Shown: in pieces, positions 22,576 to 35,246 of the stretch | How the letters are laid out: each line of letters starts with the position of its first letter | Position numbering within the stretch: position 1 is the first letter of the stretch | Origin: Acheta domesticus | Lineage: Eukaryota; Arthropoda; Insecta; Orthoptera; Gryllidae | Reading direction: 5' to 3' | NCBI GenBank assembly: GCA_031308135.1 | Contig: JAHLJT010009436.1 | Span: 137,274,950-137,338,949, forward strand | Length of the DNA stretch: 64,000 bases | Position numbers and translations under genes: made by a program | Notes under the pieces: generated by a model | Databases searched by the model: none | Told to the model about the DNA's origin: nothing | Seen by the model: only the letters and a program-made list of their open reading frames with translations

Positions 22576-23904
22576 AGACAGCTGGATGCGTCGTAAATTA
22601 GAATTTGCCATTTTTGTATATTTTTTTCTTTGTCCATTTCTTACATTCGACCTTTTGATATACATTTACACATTAATCTTTTAGAAATTATTTAATATGA
22701 AATATTTGAAATAAAAGTTACTACCTCTCAGAATATCGACAATGCATGGAATGCAACAATGAAATCCCGTTCCGCGCTCGCGAATTTCTGTGAATTACGT
22801 ATGATTATTGTGACCTGATGGAGCTGAATGAAAAGGAGTTATAATTGTCAAATTTATGTTGATATTTGTATGAAAATATTTAGTTTTTGCATCAAATGCT
22901 ATGCTATCTGTAGTGAGTATATTATTTTTTCATTGATTTTAGAATGCTCTTCTCTAATCATGGCCCTATGAAATGCATTTCTATATTGTCCGGGGTATAT
23001 TTTTCCAATACAAGTTTAAAAAATCTTTGTATTATATTTTTATTCAGTTTTAGAATTCACATAGTTCTGACAACACTGCGATGGAAACAGTGAGTTCGCT
23101 TCTTGGTTGAATTGAACGTTTTCAAATAATAGCTAAGATGTTAGTAGCGTAGAAAGTGCAATATTTCAATACTACGTAGCTGTTTCCAATAATGCAGAAA
23201 AGTATGTGCTGTTGTAGCACCACTAGTTTCGTTTGACAGCATTATAAATTAATAAGAGATTCAAACTTAATTTTGCGAAACAACTTCACTGTGATGTCTC
23301 GGGTACTTGACATCCGTGCGAGGAAACGGTGGTAGGCTGTTCCGTTTACTTCTACCTCCCCCTGATTCCCTCACTGCAATTGGCAGAATGTGTGATGACG
23401 CAATCATTCGTGCCGTAAAATCTAATACGTTACCATTTGTGCCATAAAACACCACGTAAAGAACTATTTCTGGCAAGAGAAACGGTCGTTGATAATGCTA
23501 GAATACAAAAAAAGATTTATTTAACAATAATATCAATTAATATATTACTCTTTTCTATTCTGATGTACATTTATTGACAATTTTGAACATCATACCATCT
23601 CATTATTCGAATATGTCTAGTTAACTATTCTGTGCCTAACTTAAAAGGAACTGCAACACTTCTTAGATTCCAGAAGCGAGTCATTAAACTCCGAACATAA
23701 AATAATTTATTCCTTTCAACTGCAGCCAGTACCTTGTAGTGAACGCACTCTTCGATCGTCTACATGCCAAATGGAATATTGAAGTTTATCAGAAAACGCT
23801 TTGTTGCTTGGAATCCCAACTTCCCAAGCACCCTGTTCGCCATAACGCGCATTCTGCCCGATTATGTCTGGGCCAAGCGGGCTAACCGTACCCGTCGCCA
23901 CCGC
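22576..23904. other. AT-rich stretch, nothing recognised
   Basis: No gene, element end or RNA signal identified. Confidence 0.5.
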
Positions 23905-23914
23905 TGCCATCAGG

Positions 23915-23948
<34 letters not shown>

Positions 23949-24035
23949 TCGTCATCGCCATCGCCATCGCCGCCGCCGCCGCCGCCGCCCCCATTGCTGC
24001 CCCTGCCCTCACCGCGCCGCCGTCGTCGTCTGTAT
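23905..24035. repeat. (GCC)n / (ATCGCC)n trinucleotide repeat
   Basis: A run of GCC units with interspersed ATC, giving Ala- or Arg/His-rich frames in all phases on both strands. It lies in otherwise AT-rich DNA. Frames of 87-98 residues across it are not convincing genes. Confidence 0.85.
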
Positions 24036-27000
24036 CCGCCCATGACTTCTGGCACGCTGCGCTAGTGCCTTTTTTTTCGGGTCAGAGGAAAGAGTGGGCC
24101 ACAATGCCAACTTCAGAGTACTGGTAGAGCATCAATTTTTGGCAGAGTATGAATAGGTATCGTGACATAATTTATAAGCGATCACTCATAGGTAGAAGTC
24201 ATAATTCATTTTCATTTTAATGTCATAAACTCATTTTAAGCACTTCAGTCCAAGTATAAATTCGAATTCATTATTATTTATCTAGATGAGATTCTCTTGT
24301 GAATATATACTGAGGGGTGTAGTGTTGAAATAACCTCTCTTGTTTTGTAGGAAAGTATTCAAAAGTGCTACTAACTACTTTTATACACCATCAATTTCTC
24401 ATTCAGAATAGCAATCATGAAGAAAGCCAAAGAACTGAAACTGTGCATTGTTTCAAGACAAGTTAAGTACATTGTGGCTCCGGAGCAAACATCATTGAAC
24501 CATTCTGCTCCAACATCATTCTGTTATTTTTGAGAGACCTTGAATAATTTACAAAACCGTTATTCCTTGGAATAATGCGAACTCTGATGTTGAAAAAGCT
24601 GCTAGCACCAAGCGGAAATACCGATGCCACAAGCTCAATAGGTTGTATAATCGTTTAATGCCTAACCCACCGAGCAGCGGAGGTGTCTTTCTTCTCGACT
24701 CAAAGGCCATAGGCCGTCGAGAGTTCAGGTCAACTAAAGTAACTCTTTTCATCAAGCCCTAATGAAAAGATTTCGTACGTCCGGTGCACAGCTATAATTT
24801 TTTCCTGTGTGCACTTCATATTTGCGTGAGATAATTGGAAAACAGAATTAATCGTGAACATCCTATCAAAGGCACTTTCAGAGGGGGAAAAAACTGCCCC
24901 TTGTTAACCGCGTCGCTCAGGCCTCGTTCATGAATTGAAAAATGAAACGAAAAAAGAGAGGGGATTAAGCCATCTCTTAGAATTAGAGAGGTAAATTGCC
25001 TGAAATAATTGAAGGTATCTCTCTTTTGAAGGAAAAAATAAAACACTGAAAATATAGCTGATCATTCAATTTGCCATTCAGGAACGTATAAAGTGAGTCT
25101 GATAACGCCAGATTAATTATATTTATTGTTCTCAAATGCTCCTCCCGAAACTTTGGTTTCAGCATCAATGCCCATGACCAAACATGTATAGATTTATATA
25201 CACCAACAAATTGAAGTAGATAAAATGCATAATGTCAGTGATATTTACTTCAAAATAAAGGAACGAATTTAAAAAAAATACGACGACATATATTTGATGA
25301 CATTAGGGATTTTTCTTTTATCATTACGCACTTAACTATTCACCAATGATATAGTGATGATTGTGATGTTTAAATAAATGACTGGTCTAAAAGAAATTGA
25401 GAAGTACTTATTAATGCTTGTTTTATGTCTTCTTAATGTCAGTTCATACAATTAGTCAAGAAATAACACATCTCACAAAATATAACTATGCGATGGGATA
25501 CTTTGCATATTCTTTCAAGAATTTTATGTTTCCAATTATTATTTCTACTTAATATTAATTTTCAGAAACCCATTAAAACTCTACAAAAAATTCTGTGGCA
25601 CGCTACTCTTCCACTAAATATGTCCTGAAAATTAAACTTACTACTTTAAATATTGTATTCATTCATGTTGCAGTTACTGCCTGTTTTGTAAGGGGATAAA
25701 TCACAAGCACAAAATGAGACTACAATGTGTAAAATTAAAAGAAAATCTACGAGAGCGTGAAATACGCGGAAGTGTAACAGGTGCTCACTGTACGAATTCA
25801 AGAAAGCTGTAACTGCAGACAAAGAACGCCCAAAGAACTTCAAGTGTTTGTTTGCTCAGCATGTGAACTACATGCTGTGTTCTCTCAATTCTGTTTTCCA
25901 AGAAAACTGCTTCAAACTAGGACAAAGCTAAAACACAGCGTGAGGAAAATTCAGCAGTGTGACGAGTGTATGTCTTGAAATCAAAGCGATATTAAGAAAA
26001 GATGCAAGTGAGGCAATTACATAAGTTAAAGGGGTTAGGAATAAATACCGCTCATTGAGTTTCCTTAATCAGGGAATTACAAACAGATAGTAATAGACCA
26101 TCGACGAAATTACGGGGTGAGATGATTTGTTCTTTGTTTGATCAACAGTGTTTTTTTTTCTCAATACTGCTTTTGTCCCGTACCTGTCTATCACTAATTG
26201 ATACATTTTAAAACAAAACGAAAATTTTCAGTTTCAGAGTTATTAATTTATTATCAAATGCCATACAAAGTTCTTTGCCAAACATTTATAAGATTGACAT
26301 CTTCAAACTTTTAACTGCATCACATAAAATCATTTACGACACAAAGTTGTAAATAATATGATGTAATGCAGATTGGATGAAGTGATGTGGTGAATTAATG
26401 CCATTAACAAACATATTTTCTCGGTGATGGAGAAGAGGAAAACACCATGCAAGTTATAAAGAGTACATTAAACTACTGGCGTTTTTTCAATCATTTTTTT
26501 AATACAGAAGTTCTTTACCAACATGCTTCCACAAAATGATGATAAAATAGAACTTATTTAATGTATTATCATGAAATTAAATCAGTCAAAATTATATTAA
26601 TAATAATCAAAATTATCGAATGCATATCGTGCGCAGCCATGACAAATACCAAAAATAATTGGAAAATTGGTGCTTTTAACAGCAAGAACAATGACACTAA
26701 TGACACAGCGCGAAAGAATGCCTCCGCACACACTGCGAAGCATGTTAACGCCAATTGGGCAAATTACTCACTAACGTCTTAAAAGGGGCTGTATGCAACG
26801 AAAGCACGCACAAATTACCAGCGATCGCTTATTTTACAATGCAACTGAGCTACAGACAGTTACAATGACAGTCAATTGGAGTGGAACAGTTTAGTCTCCT
26901 CAGTACGGGTGCACGTATGAGCAAAGGATTTAACGAGAAGGACAACACATGTGGCAGGTTGGACTCGCGCACAGTCCCCAAAGTAGTACAAGCACGCTGT

Positions 27001-28814
27001 AAAAATACATAAGTCAACGTACTAGTATAGTTCAATGAAGCTCTGAAAGAATTGTGCATATCGCAACCGTTATGTTAGTTAACGAATCACTTAAACTAAT
27101 ATTTTAATATGTGTTCATTTAATACATCACCTGCAAAGACATCGAAGCATCTGCATTGCACCTGCATGACATCATCGAATCAATCACTAAGCGCAGTAAA
27201 TTGCATATCTCTGATGTCAGTACCAAGTTACTGTGCGACACCAATCGAAAGTTAAGTTATAAACCCACTTATTGATGGATAATTAGCAATTGAAATATAT
27301 TAATTCCATTAATGTGCGGATTATGAGATGTTCATTGAGTATGTTTGCGTTGTGATTTTTATCTTTTGAATCGCGTTCCTCAAGTAAAATTTATATATAA
27401 TAAGTCGCACTCATATCTTATTTGTTTGAGTGTTTTTCTTTGTAATGTTTGTCCTTGTGTACTCCGTTAGTTTGAGAAATAACGTGATTCACGTATTCCA
27501 ACTGCACTCCCAAATAATTATTTAACAAAGTATTGTCTACCTCCGCGTTCCCAATTCGATTCCAGCCTTTTATAATCAAACCCATAAAGAAGACATGGAT
27601 GAACTATTGCTCAGCATATTCGTCTTCACCCAATGATCTTCTTGCACCAGTTGTGTCACAATATTAGCGGGAATTGTAAATGCAGTAAGATACCCAAACT
27701 ATCATCTTGTTACAAGTCATTGAAACAGATTTCCGCAGCATTTTTTACACCTTCTTTGTTGTATTTTTTGAGAGGGTTATCGTTGAAAATTGTCACTTTA
27801 CATCATTTTCAAAATGTTTTCAACACTTCTCGCTTGCCCTGCATAATGGCAGTCAGCGTCTGGCTTGGCTTTTCAAACGAGTGCCCATGTTGTGGTCACG
27901 TGATACGTGACGTACGTAGTATTGCACAGATCGAGCAAAAAATCGTTGCGCCGGAACAGCTCACCCACGCCTTTTCATTATGAATAAACCTCCCTGTGAC
28001 GTTTCGACTCTAATTATTCGTTCGATTAGAACAATGGCAAGACAACGTAAGTATCACAATAAAAAGTGACGTTTACTTGTATCAGAATATTGTGAGACAA
28101 ATGAGGAATTAGATTTTATAAATCAATGCTCAATAGTGAAAGTTTAATATTTATCTCTTAGAATGGAATACATTAGAAATACAGATAAAAGGAATAAGCA
28201 ATGAGCTCTAGTGCTAAGCGTAAGGTAGTGGCGTCTCTATGGCCGCCTTACAAAGGTCAAAATAGCGGCCTAAAAACAGTTTTTTCAACAATGACAATCT
28301 GATTCCCAAATGCGATTCCTAACACAGTTATTCCTTACCAAATTCACAACTCTGGTAAGAATAAACGGAAAAAGTTGAAAAAGTGTCATGTAAGATATTC
28401 GCGAAAAAGATCTTGAAATCATCTTCATTTTAGGTTATGTCTTATGCTCATAACAAACGCTGTTATTAGATATTACCTACATTCTAAAGAAAAGCCGACT
28501 AAAAATTCCCGACTGCGTACTGAACGTACAGGATCAAAAGTCTGAAACTCTTTGCAGAATGGAGATTTGCTTACTCATGACTCGTACCGTGGGTCAAATG
28601 TCTCATCACTTGCCTACATGCTTTGAAATATTATGAAACTCCTTTGTTTGATGCTTGAAGTACTTCCTTTGTCACAATGCACAAAGCAATGTCGCAATTG
28701 CTAAAGCTATTCAGAACGTTGTTCTTTACGACGGTATAACGACGTTAGTCATGTGATCAACAGAGTTTAAGAATTCCTCCTTACACATGACGCTCAAATT
28801 AACATTTCGTCGTG
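24036..28814. other. Long AT-rich stretch, nothing recognised
   Basis: About 4.8 kb with only short open frames, none with a recognisable family. A short ATGGCAAGACAAC followed by GTAAGT near 28034 has the look of a first exon with a donor, but no partner exon was found. Confidence 0.45.
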
Positions 28815-29067
28815 GTAACCGCAATAGGTCGTATGTCAAAAATTTTTCGTCGCAATAGGTCGTATGTCAATCTTTTTTTTATTACACCATTGTGATCAGC
28901 CAAGAGAACGACATCAGTTGCAGTAGGTCGTAAGACGGGGAGTAATGGAAAACCAAATAGCAAGCTTCTACATTTGTGAAAGCGACTGCCAAGACATGGA
29001 GAGGTAGAAACGTTTTTCGTTATTCCTGAAAACTACGGTAGATTTGACATACGACCTATTGCGGTAA
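28815..29067. mobile_element. Small element with inverted GCAATAGGTCGTATGTCAA ends
   Basis: The left end ACCGCAATAGGTCGTATGTC (from 28819) is repeated in inverted orientation at the right (from 29043: GACATACGACCTATTGCGGT), with about 24 matching bases. The left side holds a second direct copy at 28852-28870, and a diverged one (GCAGTAGGTCGTAAGAC) lies at 28919. There is no coding capacity. The size (about 250 bp) and inverted ends fit a MITE or a foldback repeat. A target duplication was not recognised. Confidence 0.6.
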
Positions 29068-29498
29068 CAATTGTTTCTGTCTTGTTTCACCTAATCTCGG
29101 CCTATGGGTTATTTCACGTAAGATATGACCCAGAACGCAAAAAAATACCAACCTCCCGGAAATCACCCGCCTTTCTTACTGCATTGGCTTAGGGACTTTT
29201 GATTACAATTTAAGTTGGAGAAAGTAGGTGCCAACCCCAACTGAAATACCCAACGTAATGGAAGTATTGTAGTCAGGGACTTTTCCTTGGCTGGCGACTG
29301 GTACACGTGCGTACAAATTAACTTCCTGCCAACTTCAAGCGTTTGAACCCTGCAACACGTCGTGTGGAGATACTGAGGTTATGCAAGCGAGCAGCATCCC
29401 GCACTTGCTCATTTCAAAATCGTTTTCCTTGCGTTTCCAGTGCGTGATTGGTTTCGGAAGGGAACTTGAATTGTGTTTTCGATTGACATTTGTAAAAT

Positions 29499-31832
29499 AT
29501 GTCTTCAAATTCGAGAAGCAATTCTCCAATTAAGTAGTAAAGGAAGTGGATATTATCGAGTGGTGAAAGGCAGGTCCTTCTCAACGTTTATAAATATAAG
29601 AGCGAGAAAAATTCTCGTAAAGAAGTGCAACTTCCTGAGAGCAGTGTCATTGCCAAAGTGGCTTTAATTGTGAGGGTAAGCTATTAATTTCACAATAAAT
29701 ATTTACATTTTATTGCATGCCAGAATGTTTTCATGATGAACATGTGTATGTGAATCATAATTTTTTAAAATTTTATTTGTACTGTTGTCTTCTCACATAG
29801 TTTTTTATTATATAAAGCTTCACTCTTTTATATAGACAACATAATTATTATCCTTTATTGCTGTTGTTATTGTACATTTCCATAAAAACATGAAAACGTA
29901 TTTAAAGTTCTTACGTTTTTATGCTAATGTACAATAACAACAGTTATAAAGGATAATTATTGTGTTGTTTATATATAAAAGAGTGAATCATAATTATTTT
30001 ATTGAAATATATTACTATATTAGACACCTTATATAACTTTGGCAAGTCTTATTAAGTATTATAAGGCAGGAAAACCTATTAGAACTCCAAACAAGAAGAG
30101 GAAGCGGTCATGACCTGTGAGACATTCAGTTGATGGCTTTTCTAGAGAAGCTATTGACAGGTATATTTATGAGGAAGCTGATAATGGTAAGAGATTTTGT
30201 ATTTAGAGAAATGATGAAGTATGTGACTCACTTTTGAAAGACTTTCCAAGACCAATTCATTTTGCAACAGGCAGGAGACTCTCACTTCAAGAGGTATGGC
30301 AGTATGTAAAAGAAAATTATGATACTTTCTTATTCAAAGGGTTGTGCACAACGTTGTACAGAATAATTAAGAAATTGGGTTTAGCATGGAGGAAAGGAGA
30401 CCCACATATTCGTAATTGTGAGACAAATGAAATTATTGTAAAGAGGTTGTATTTTGTGGCAGACTACATGAAAAATAAGAGAAGTGAAAACCCAAAGACT
30501 GTAGTGTATCTAGAGGAGACATGGATCTATATAAATGGTAAAAGAGACCTTTCAAAATGGTTATATTACTTATGTGTAAAAATTATGAGACAAAACTATC
30601 TTTTCCAATAGGTTCAACTACATATTCAAGGCTTCAACCAGGCACCGTAAAGGAATAATTAAGAGACCAGCAGAAGGAAGGAGGCTAGCTGTGGTTCATG
30701 CAGGAACAAGAGGTTTTGTACCAGGTACATGTGTTTTGAGTTTTCATGACATTATGTGCAAACTAAGGCATGTATACGAGTTGGGACACTTTGTAGGTGC
30801 TGGTCTGATTTTTGCTACTGACCTTAAAAGGGGGCAAGATTATCACGGAGCAATGAACAGTTGTACTTTTGAATCCTGGGTTAAGAAACAACTGATTCCT
30901 GGCATTCGCAATTTAAGACCATGCATCATTATCATGGACAATGCTTCTTACCATTCAAGACAGGTAGAGAGGAATCCAACAACAAAGTGGAGAAAGGATC
31001 AATTGATTGTAAGCTTCAGAAATGAGACGGAACTATTTTTTACATAATGAAATAAGTAATGTAAACAAATATTACATTTCTTTATTATTTTGAATTACCT
31101 TTCTGTTGTATCATTGTAATAAAATTTTAAAGTATCCACCTTAAATATGTTCAAATATATACATTAACACTTGTGATAAATATATAACTGACCATCAATA
31201 TGTTGATAAAGGTATGTAGTTGATGACATGTTGGCTGCAGAAGGGCACACAGTTTTGAGACTGCCACCATATCATTGCAACTTCAATCCTATTGAACATG
31301 TGTGGGGCATTTCAAAAGCGTACTAGAACAAAACTGTATGTGGAAGGCCAGGGCAAGGAACGGAGAGAACAAAAGCTGTGTGGAATGAGGCAATAAATCA
31401 GGTAATGTTTTCAATAAATCACTATTAGAAAAGCAGTAAATATATTGCAACATAATTGTAATTTTTTAAAAAGTAGTTACAACAGGAATCTAAAAATTAT
31501 GTAATGCCTTTAATAGGTCACACCAGAAATGTGGAAAAATACAGTGGCACATGCAGAGAAAATTATTGAAGACTACTATGAAAAAGAGGCAGTGGAAGAA
31601 GATTATGAAGAACTTGTAATAAATCTAAGTAGTGCAAGTGGAACTGACACAGCAGAAGAAGGCACAGGAGAGGAACAAGACCCAATTCCATTAGAGCCAA
31701 TACCTGGAACATCTGCAATGTGACAGTCCTGAAAGGGTTTTCAGAGATTTACCTCACAGAAACACCTGACATTTTAAGCAACCATCCATTATCGTTGAAG
31801 TACATATAGGGCCCCACTGTGCTATGGAAAAG
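29499..31832 (+). pseudogene. Intron-containing Tc1/mariner-type (DDE) transposase-like gene, broken
   Basis: Exon-like blocks read collinearly as an IS630/Tc1/mariner transposase. E1 is 29499-29675 (MSSNSRSNSPIK, two in-frame stops, then RQVLLNVYKYKSEKN). E2 is about 30047-30537 (TPNKKRKRS, LYRIIKKLGLAWRKG, VVYLEETWIYIN). E3 is 30612-30724 (GRRLAVVHAGTRGFVP). E4 is 30797 to about 31050 (GAGLIFATDL, YHGAMNS, PCIIIMDNASYHS). E5 is about 31213-31401 (YVVDDMLAAEGHTVLRLPPY, NPIEHVWG). E6 is 31517-31832 (VTPEMWKNTVAHAEKI, acidic tail, stop at 31721-31723). GT-AG introns at 30538-30611 (74 bp), 30725-30796 (72 bp, in frame) and 31402-31516 rejoin the family sequence exactly. The first catalytic Asp position is Glu (YLEETW; family YLDETW). 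Two further stops (near 30109 and 31324) and a one-base frameshift near 30647 break it. Retained introns mean the copy did not arise by retroposition. Confidence 0.75.
29819..29987. mobile_element. Foldback MITE-like palindrome in the first intron of the transposase-like gene
   Basis: Arms of about 70 bases (29819-29889 and 29915-29987) are near-perfect reverse complements. Shared blocks include TTCACTCTTTTATATA, AATTATCCTTTAT and TGTTGTTATTGTACATT. The loop is about 25 bases. A GTGAATCATAATT direct repeat lies at the right arm's end and again 65 bases left of the left arm. No coding content. Confidence 0.75.
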
Positions 31833-32892
31833 GTATTGCTTGAATTTACTCGATGGTTAGTTTCTGGTAAATGTAGGCAATTAAATTAATATTATTACAT
31901 TACAGTCAAATGTTCCAGACAGTGTTTCAGTTAGTGTGTTTGGTTCGAGCCTGGTTGTAAAGTGAAACAAGTAAGTACACATTAATGAGTTTGGAATAGA
32001 AGTGATAATTGTGTTACATATTTACATATTACATGTTACATATTACAGATGTGCCCATGAATTGAAAATTTATGCTCTCTTAAAGCAACCACCACAGATA
32101 AGTTAATGTGAGAAACTGGGCCACACTGTGGTGTGGAAAAGGTATGCTTGAATTTATATGATTGTAAGTTCGTGGTAAATGCAGGTTATTAAGTTATTAT
32201 TGATATTAATACCTTACAGTCAAATGTTCCAGCCAGTGTTTCAGTCAGTGTGTTTGGTTCGAGCTTGGTTGCAAAGTGAAACAAGTAAGTACACATTAAT
32301 GAGTTTGGAATAGAAGTGATAATCATGTTAAATATTTACTTCTATATTACAGATGTGCCCACAAATTAAAAACTTATACCCCCTTAAAGCAACCACCACA
32401 GATAAGTTAATGTGATAAATTGGGCCACACTGTCCTGTAGAAAAGGTATGCTTCAATTTACATGATTGTAAGTTGGTGGTGATTGCAGGTTGTTAAATTA
32501 AAATTAATACTTTACAGTCAATTGTTCCAGCCAGTGTTTCAGTCTCTCTGTTTGGATCGAGCCTGGTTGCAAAGTAAATCAAGTGAGTATGAATTTATGA
32601 GAATGGAATGAAAGTGATAATTTTTTTTACTAATGTGCTCAATGTTACAGTGTGAATGAAATGTGAGTACTGAATGAAAAAAACTCCTGCCTCCTCAGAG
32701 CAACCACAAAAGTATAGTTTGTGATCAAGTTTGGCCTCACTGTGCTATGGAAAATGTATGCTTGAATTGACACGATTGTAAGTTGGTGGTAACTGCAGGT
32801 TATTAAATGAATACTACTTCTTTACAGTCAATTGTTCCGGCCAGTGTTTCAGTCTCTCTGTTTGAATCGAGCCTGGTTGCAAAGTAAATCAA
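31727..32892 (+). repeat. Tandem array of alternating mini-exons A (65 nt) and B (93-105 nt) with splice signals
   Basis: Four units of about 298-314 bp. A segments lie at 31906-31970, 32220-32284, 32518-32582 and 32828-32892; each is exactly 65 nt, preceded by TTACAG and followed by GTAAGT or GTGAGT. B segments lie at 32049-32141, 32353-32445 and 32651-32755; each is preceded by TTACAG and followed by GTATGC. The 3' part of the transposase-like last exon (to 31832, donor GTATTG) is itself a B-like end (shared AAGCAACCA and CACTGTGCTATGGAAAAG). The seven intervening introns are 73, 78, 78, 68, 72, 68 and 72 bp, the same size as the small coding introns upstream. A and B show no conserved reading frame. 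This reads as a repeated, spliced non-coding 3' region. Whether it is transcribed is unknown. Confidence 0.75.
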
Positions 32893-33660
32893 GTGAGTAT
32901 GAATTAATAGATTGATTATGAGTGTCATATCCTGAATGAACTTTTACCTTCTGATGTAAACCAAAGAAACTATTTAAGTGTACCATTTAATATACCATTA
33001 GTTCATCACTATTGTTTAACCGTTAGTCATTTTCTTTTACATCATTTTCATAATATAAGTAATCATTACTGTTCAGACTTAAGATTTTTTGTTTAGTTGA
33101 AGTACAGATGCTAAGTGCTTTAAATGAATAAACATTAAAGTTTTGAAATGTGAAAGAAGTGTACATTACTTTACTAAATGTTTCAGATATACAATAATGG
33201 AGTTCTGAAGATGCATAGTTTTATTAGATGGTTTGTTGAAATGGAAATCAGTTATGTGGTATTAGTGAGTACATATTTCAATATATTATTTGGCTTGATA
33301 GAGAGTATTGCTTAATGTTTACGATTGATGCACTATTCCATTTTGGCTATTAATATTTCATTTTAAGTGAATGTTCAATGGTTTTCTACTAATTTTTGTA
33401 AATTTTATTGGTTTTTAGGTACATATTATTGCCATGTTATATTTTGAATACTTTCATGTGAAGCAAATGTTCTTAGCATTCTGGACAATTTGGTTTTCCG
33501 TTTGTGTCAGGAGTTTTAAGTAATGTAAAAGTTAAGTATCAAGTTTTTCCTATTACTTGTGGTAACATTCTTTTTAATTTTCTTTAAAAATTATTTTCAG
33601 GAACATTATTTGCTCAAGTAATTTATTAAAATAAAGATTTGTTTTTATAACAATTACATG
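32893..33660 (+). other. Possible terminal non-coding exons and poly(A) signal of the same transcript
   Basis: Downstream of the array, acceptor-donor pairs bound candidate exons at 33187-33264 (TTTCAG ... GTGAGT) and 33419-33519 (TTTTTAG ... GTAATG). A last segment from 33601 (ATTTTCAG acceptor) contains AATAAA at 33630-33635. None has coding potential. This would complete a long, multi-exon 3' untranslated region. It is an inference from splice signals only. Confidence 0.45.
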
Positions 33661-35246
33661 CCTATTTATTGAATTTATCCGGATTGGACATTAGATACTG
33701 CATTAATTATTCTATGTTGCAGGGTTGCTGTGTTTCACAGAAGATATTTCATTTTCTAAATAGGATTCAATTGCATTTTTATGTATATTATTTATATTAT
33801 TTCATTGATTTATTTTATGTATTTTTGTTAAATTGTAAATCTCTATTATTTTGACTAATGTTCCTACATGCATGGTAGAAATTGACCTTCAGTCGTCTTC
33901 CTGATCGGGAGGATGGGTATGCTATCAATATATATATAAAATTTTCAAGTAGTTAAATTTTTACGATCAGCCAAATTTCTTAATGCTGATTTTTTATGTT
34001 AATTGTTTTAAATTCAATTGAGAATTAACAATATTTTTATTCATTTTTTTATATATTTGGTAGCATTATTCCTTTGTTTTCCCTGGTTTTCCGCTATCGC
34101 TTAAGGTAAATACCAGGATGTTTTGTAATGTTTGTAAGCCCAGGGGCATTAGGCTCTAAAATTGTTGTAAAAATTCAATAATTGATGTGAATATAATTTG
34201 CTGTGGACCATTGGTGTTCAAGAAATTTTAATGACTGCTCCTTGCAATTTGTCATCAAATCTGATCACCCATGGTGCATAAGTTTATTCTTTATTGAACC
34301 TTCAAGTTATATCAAGTCATATATCTGATTTATTCTATTTTCACAAATTCAAACATTTGTCATTTCTGTACAATGGATTTCTTCATTCCTTTGATATGCT
34401 TTGATTGTGGTCATATGTTGATGTTATATACAAAAAACTATTAGGATTCAAAAATATCTAAGTTCAGTGAAAAATAGTTTTATTTCACTACTTTGTGTAT
34501 TGTTTGAAAATGAAAGTTATTTTTGAGTGTTTCATTTCATCTTTATTCTATATATCCCCCGATTTCTGCATAGTTTCATTTTTGCTAGTTTTGTAATAAA
34601 ATAACAATCTATTATTTCATTTATTCTTCAGTTTCAAAAATATTTTATTCTGGAAATTAACATAATTTTAAAATTACCAGTAATTTATTTAATGAAATGT
34701 ATTATATTTAATTTTAAAATAATAATAATAATTACAATTTCACGAGTAAATTGTGAAATTGTCTATTTATAAGACAAAACAATATTAATAATTATAATTT
34801 CAGCAAATCTGCATTTCTGAAAGACACTACGTTCATTTAAATACGCCGCGTCTGTATCCTTCATGCACTTTCGCGTTTCATTTCGATGAGGTTGGCAGTG
34901 CCGAAACTCCGCCATGTTGAATTTTTAGGGTCTTTTCTTACGTGGAGACACCCATACCCAACTGCCCTGAGCAGAGTGCGAACGATCGCGGTGGCTTGTG
35001 GCTCAGTCGCGAGCCGAAAGGGGAGTTTTCCCGGGAAGAGGGGTGCTTGTGAGAAGATAGAAAAGAAGATTATGAATTAAACATCAATTCAATAATAAAC
35101 CAAACTGCCCATACATCACACAAACTCCATCAAAACCTGAGAGATATACCAGCAGTATCCCATTCCAAACTAGCAAAAATCACAACACATTTGAATAAAA
35201 AATTTGGAGAAGTGGCTCAGGGCATCACGTGATTGCTTTTCGAAGT
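33661..35246. other. AT-rich stretch, nothing recognised
   Basis: No gene or element identified. 34850-35040 is somewhat GC-richer with no recognisable product. Near 35210 a short GTGGCTCAGGGCATCAC resembles the SINE head but is too short to call. Confidence 0.45.

Noticed and set aside
6120..22730. 13-mer TCTCAGAATATCG at about 6121, 13417 and 22715
   Set aside because: Flanks do not extend the match; a few recurrent 13-mers are expected by chance in 64 kb of AT-rich sequence.
23716..24127. Ala/Arg-rich frames over the GCC repeat
   Set aside because: Equally long in three phases and on both strands; simple-repeat artefact.
27633..27983. 116-residue plus-strand frame
   Set aside because: No recognisable domain, AT-driven composition and an overlapping frame of similar length; no support as a gene.
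31727..32892. CRISPR-like array
   Set aside because: Units are about 300 bp and diverged, spacers are homologous to each other and the context is a spliced eukaryotic gene.
35205..35245. Fourth SINE head fragment (GTGGCTCAGGGCATCAC)
   Set aside because: Similarity covers only about 26 bases with mismatches and no box B follows; too short to support.
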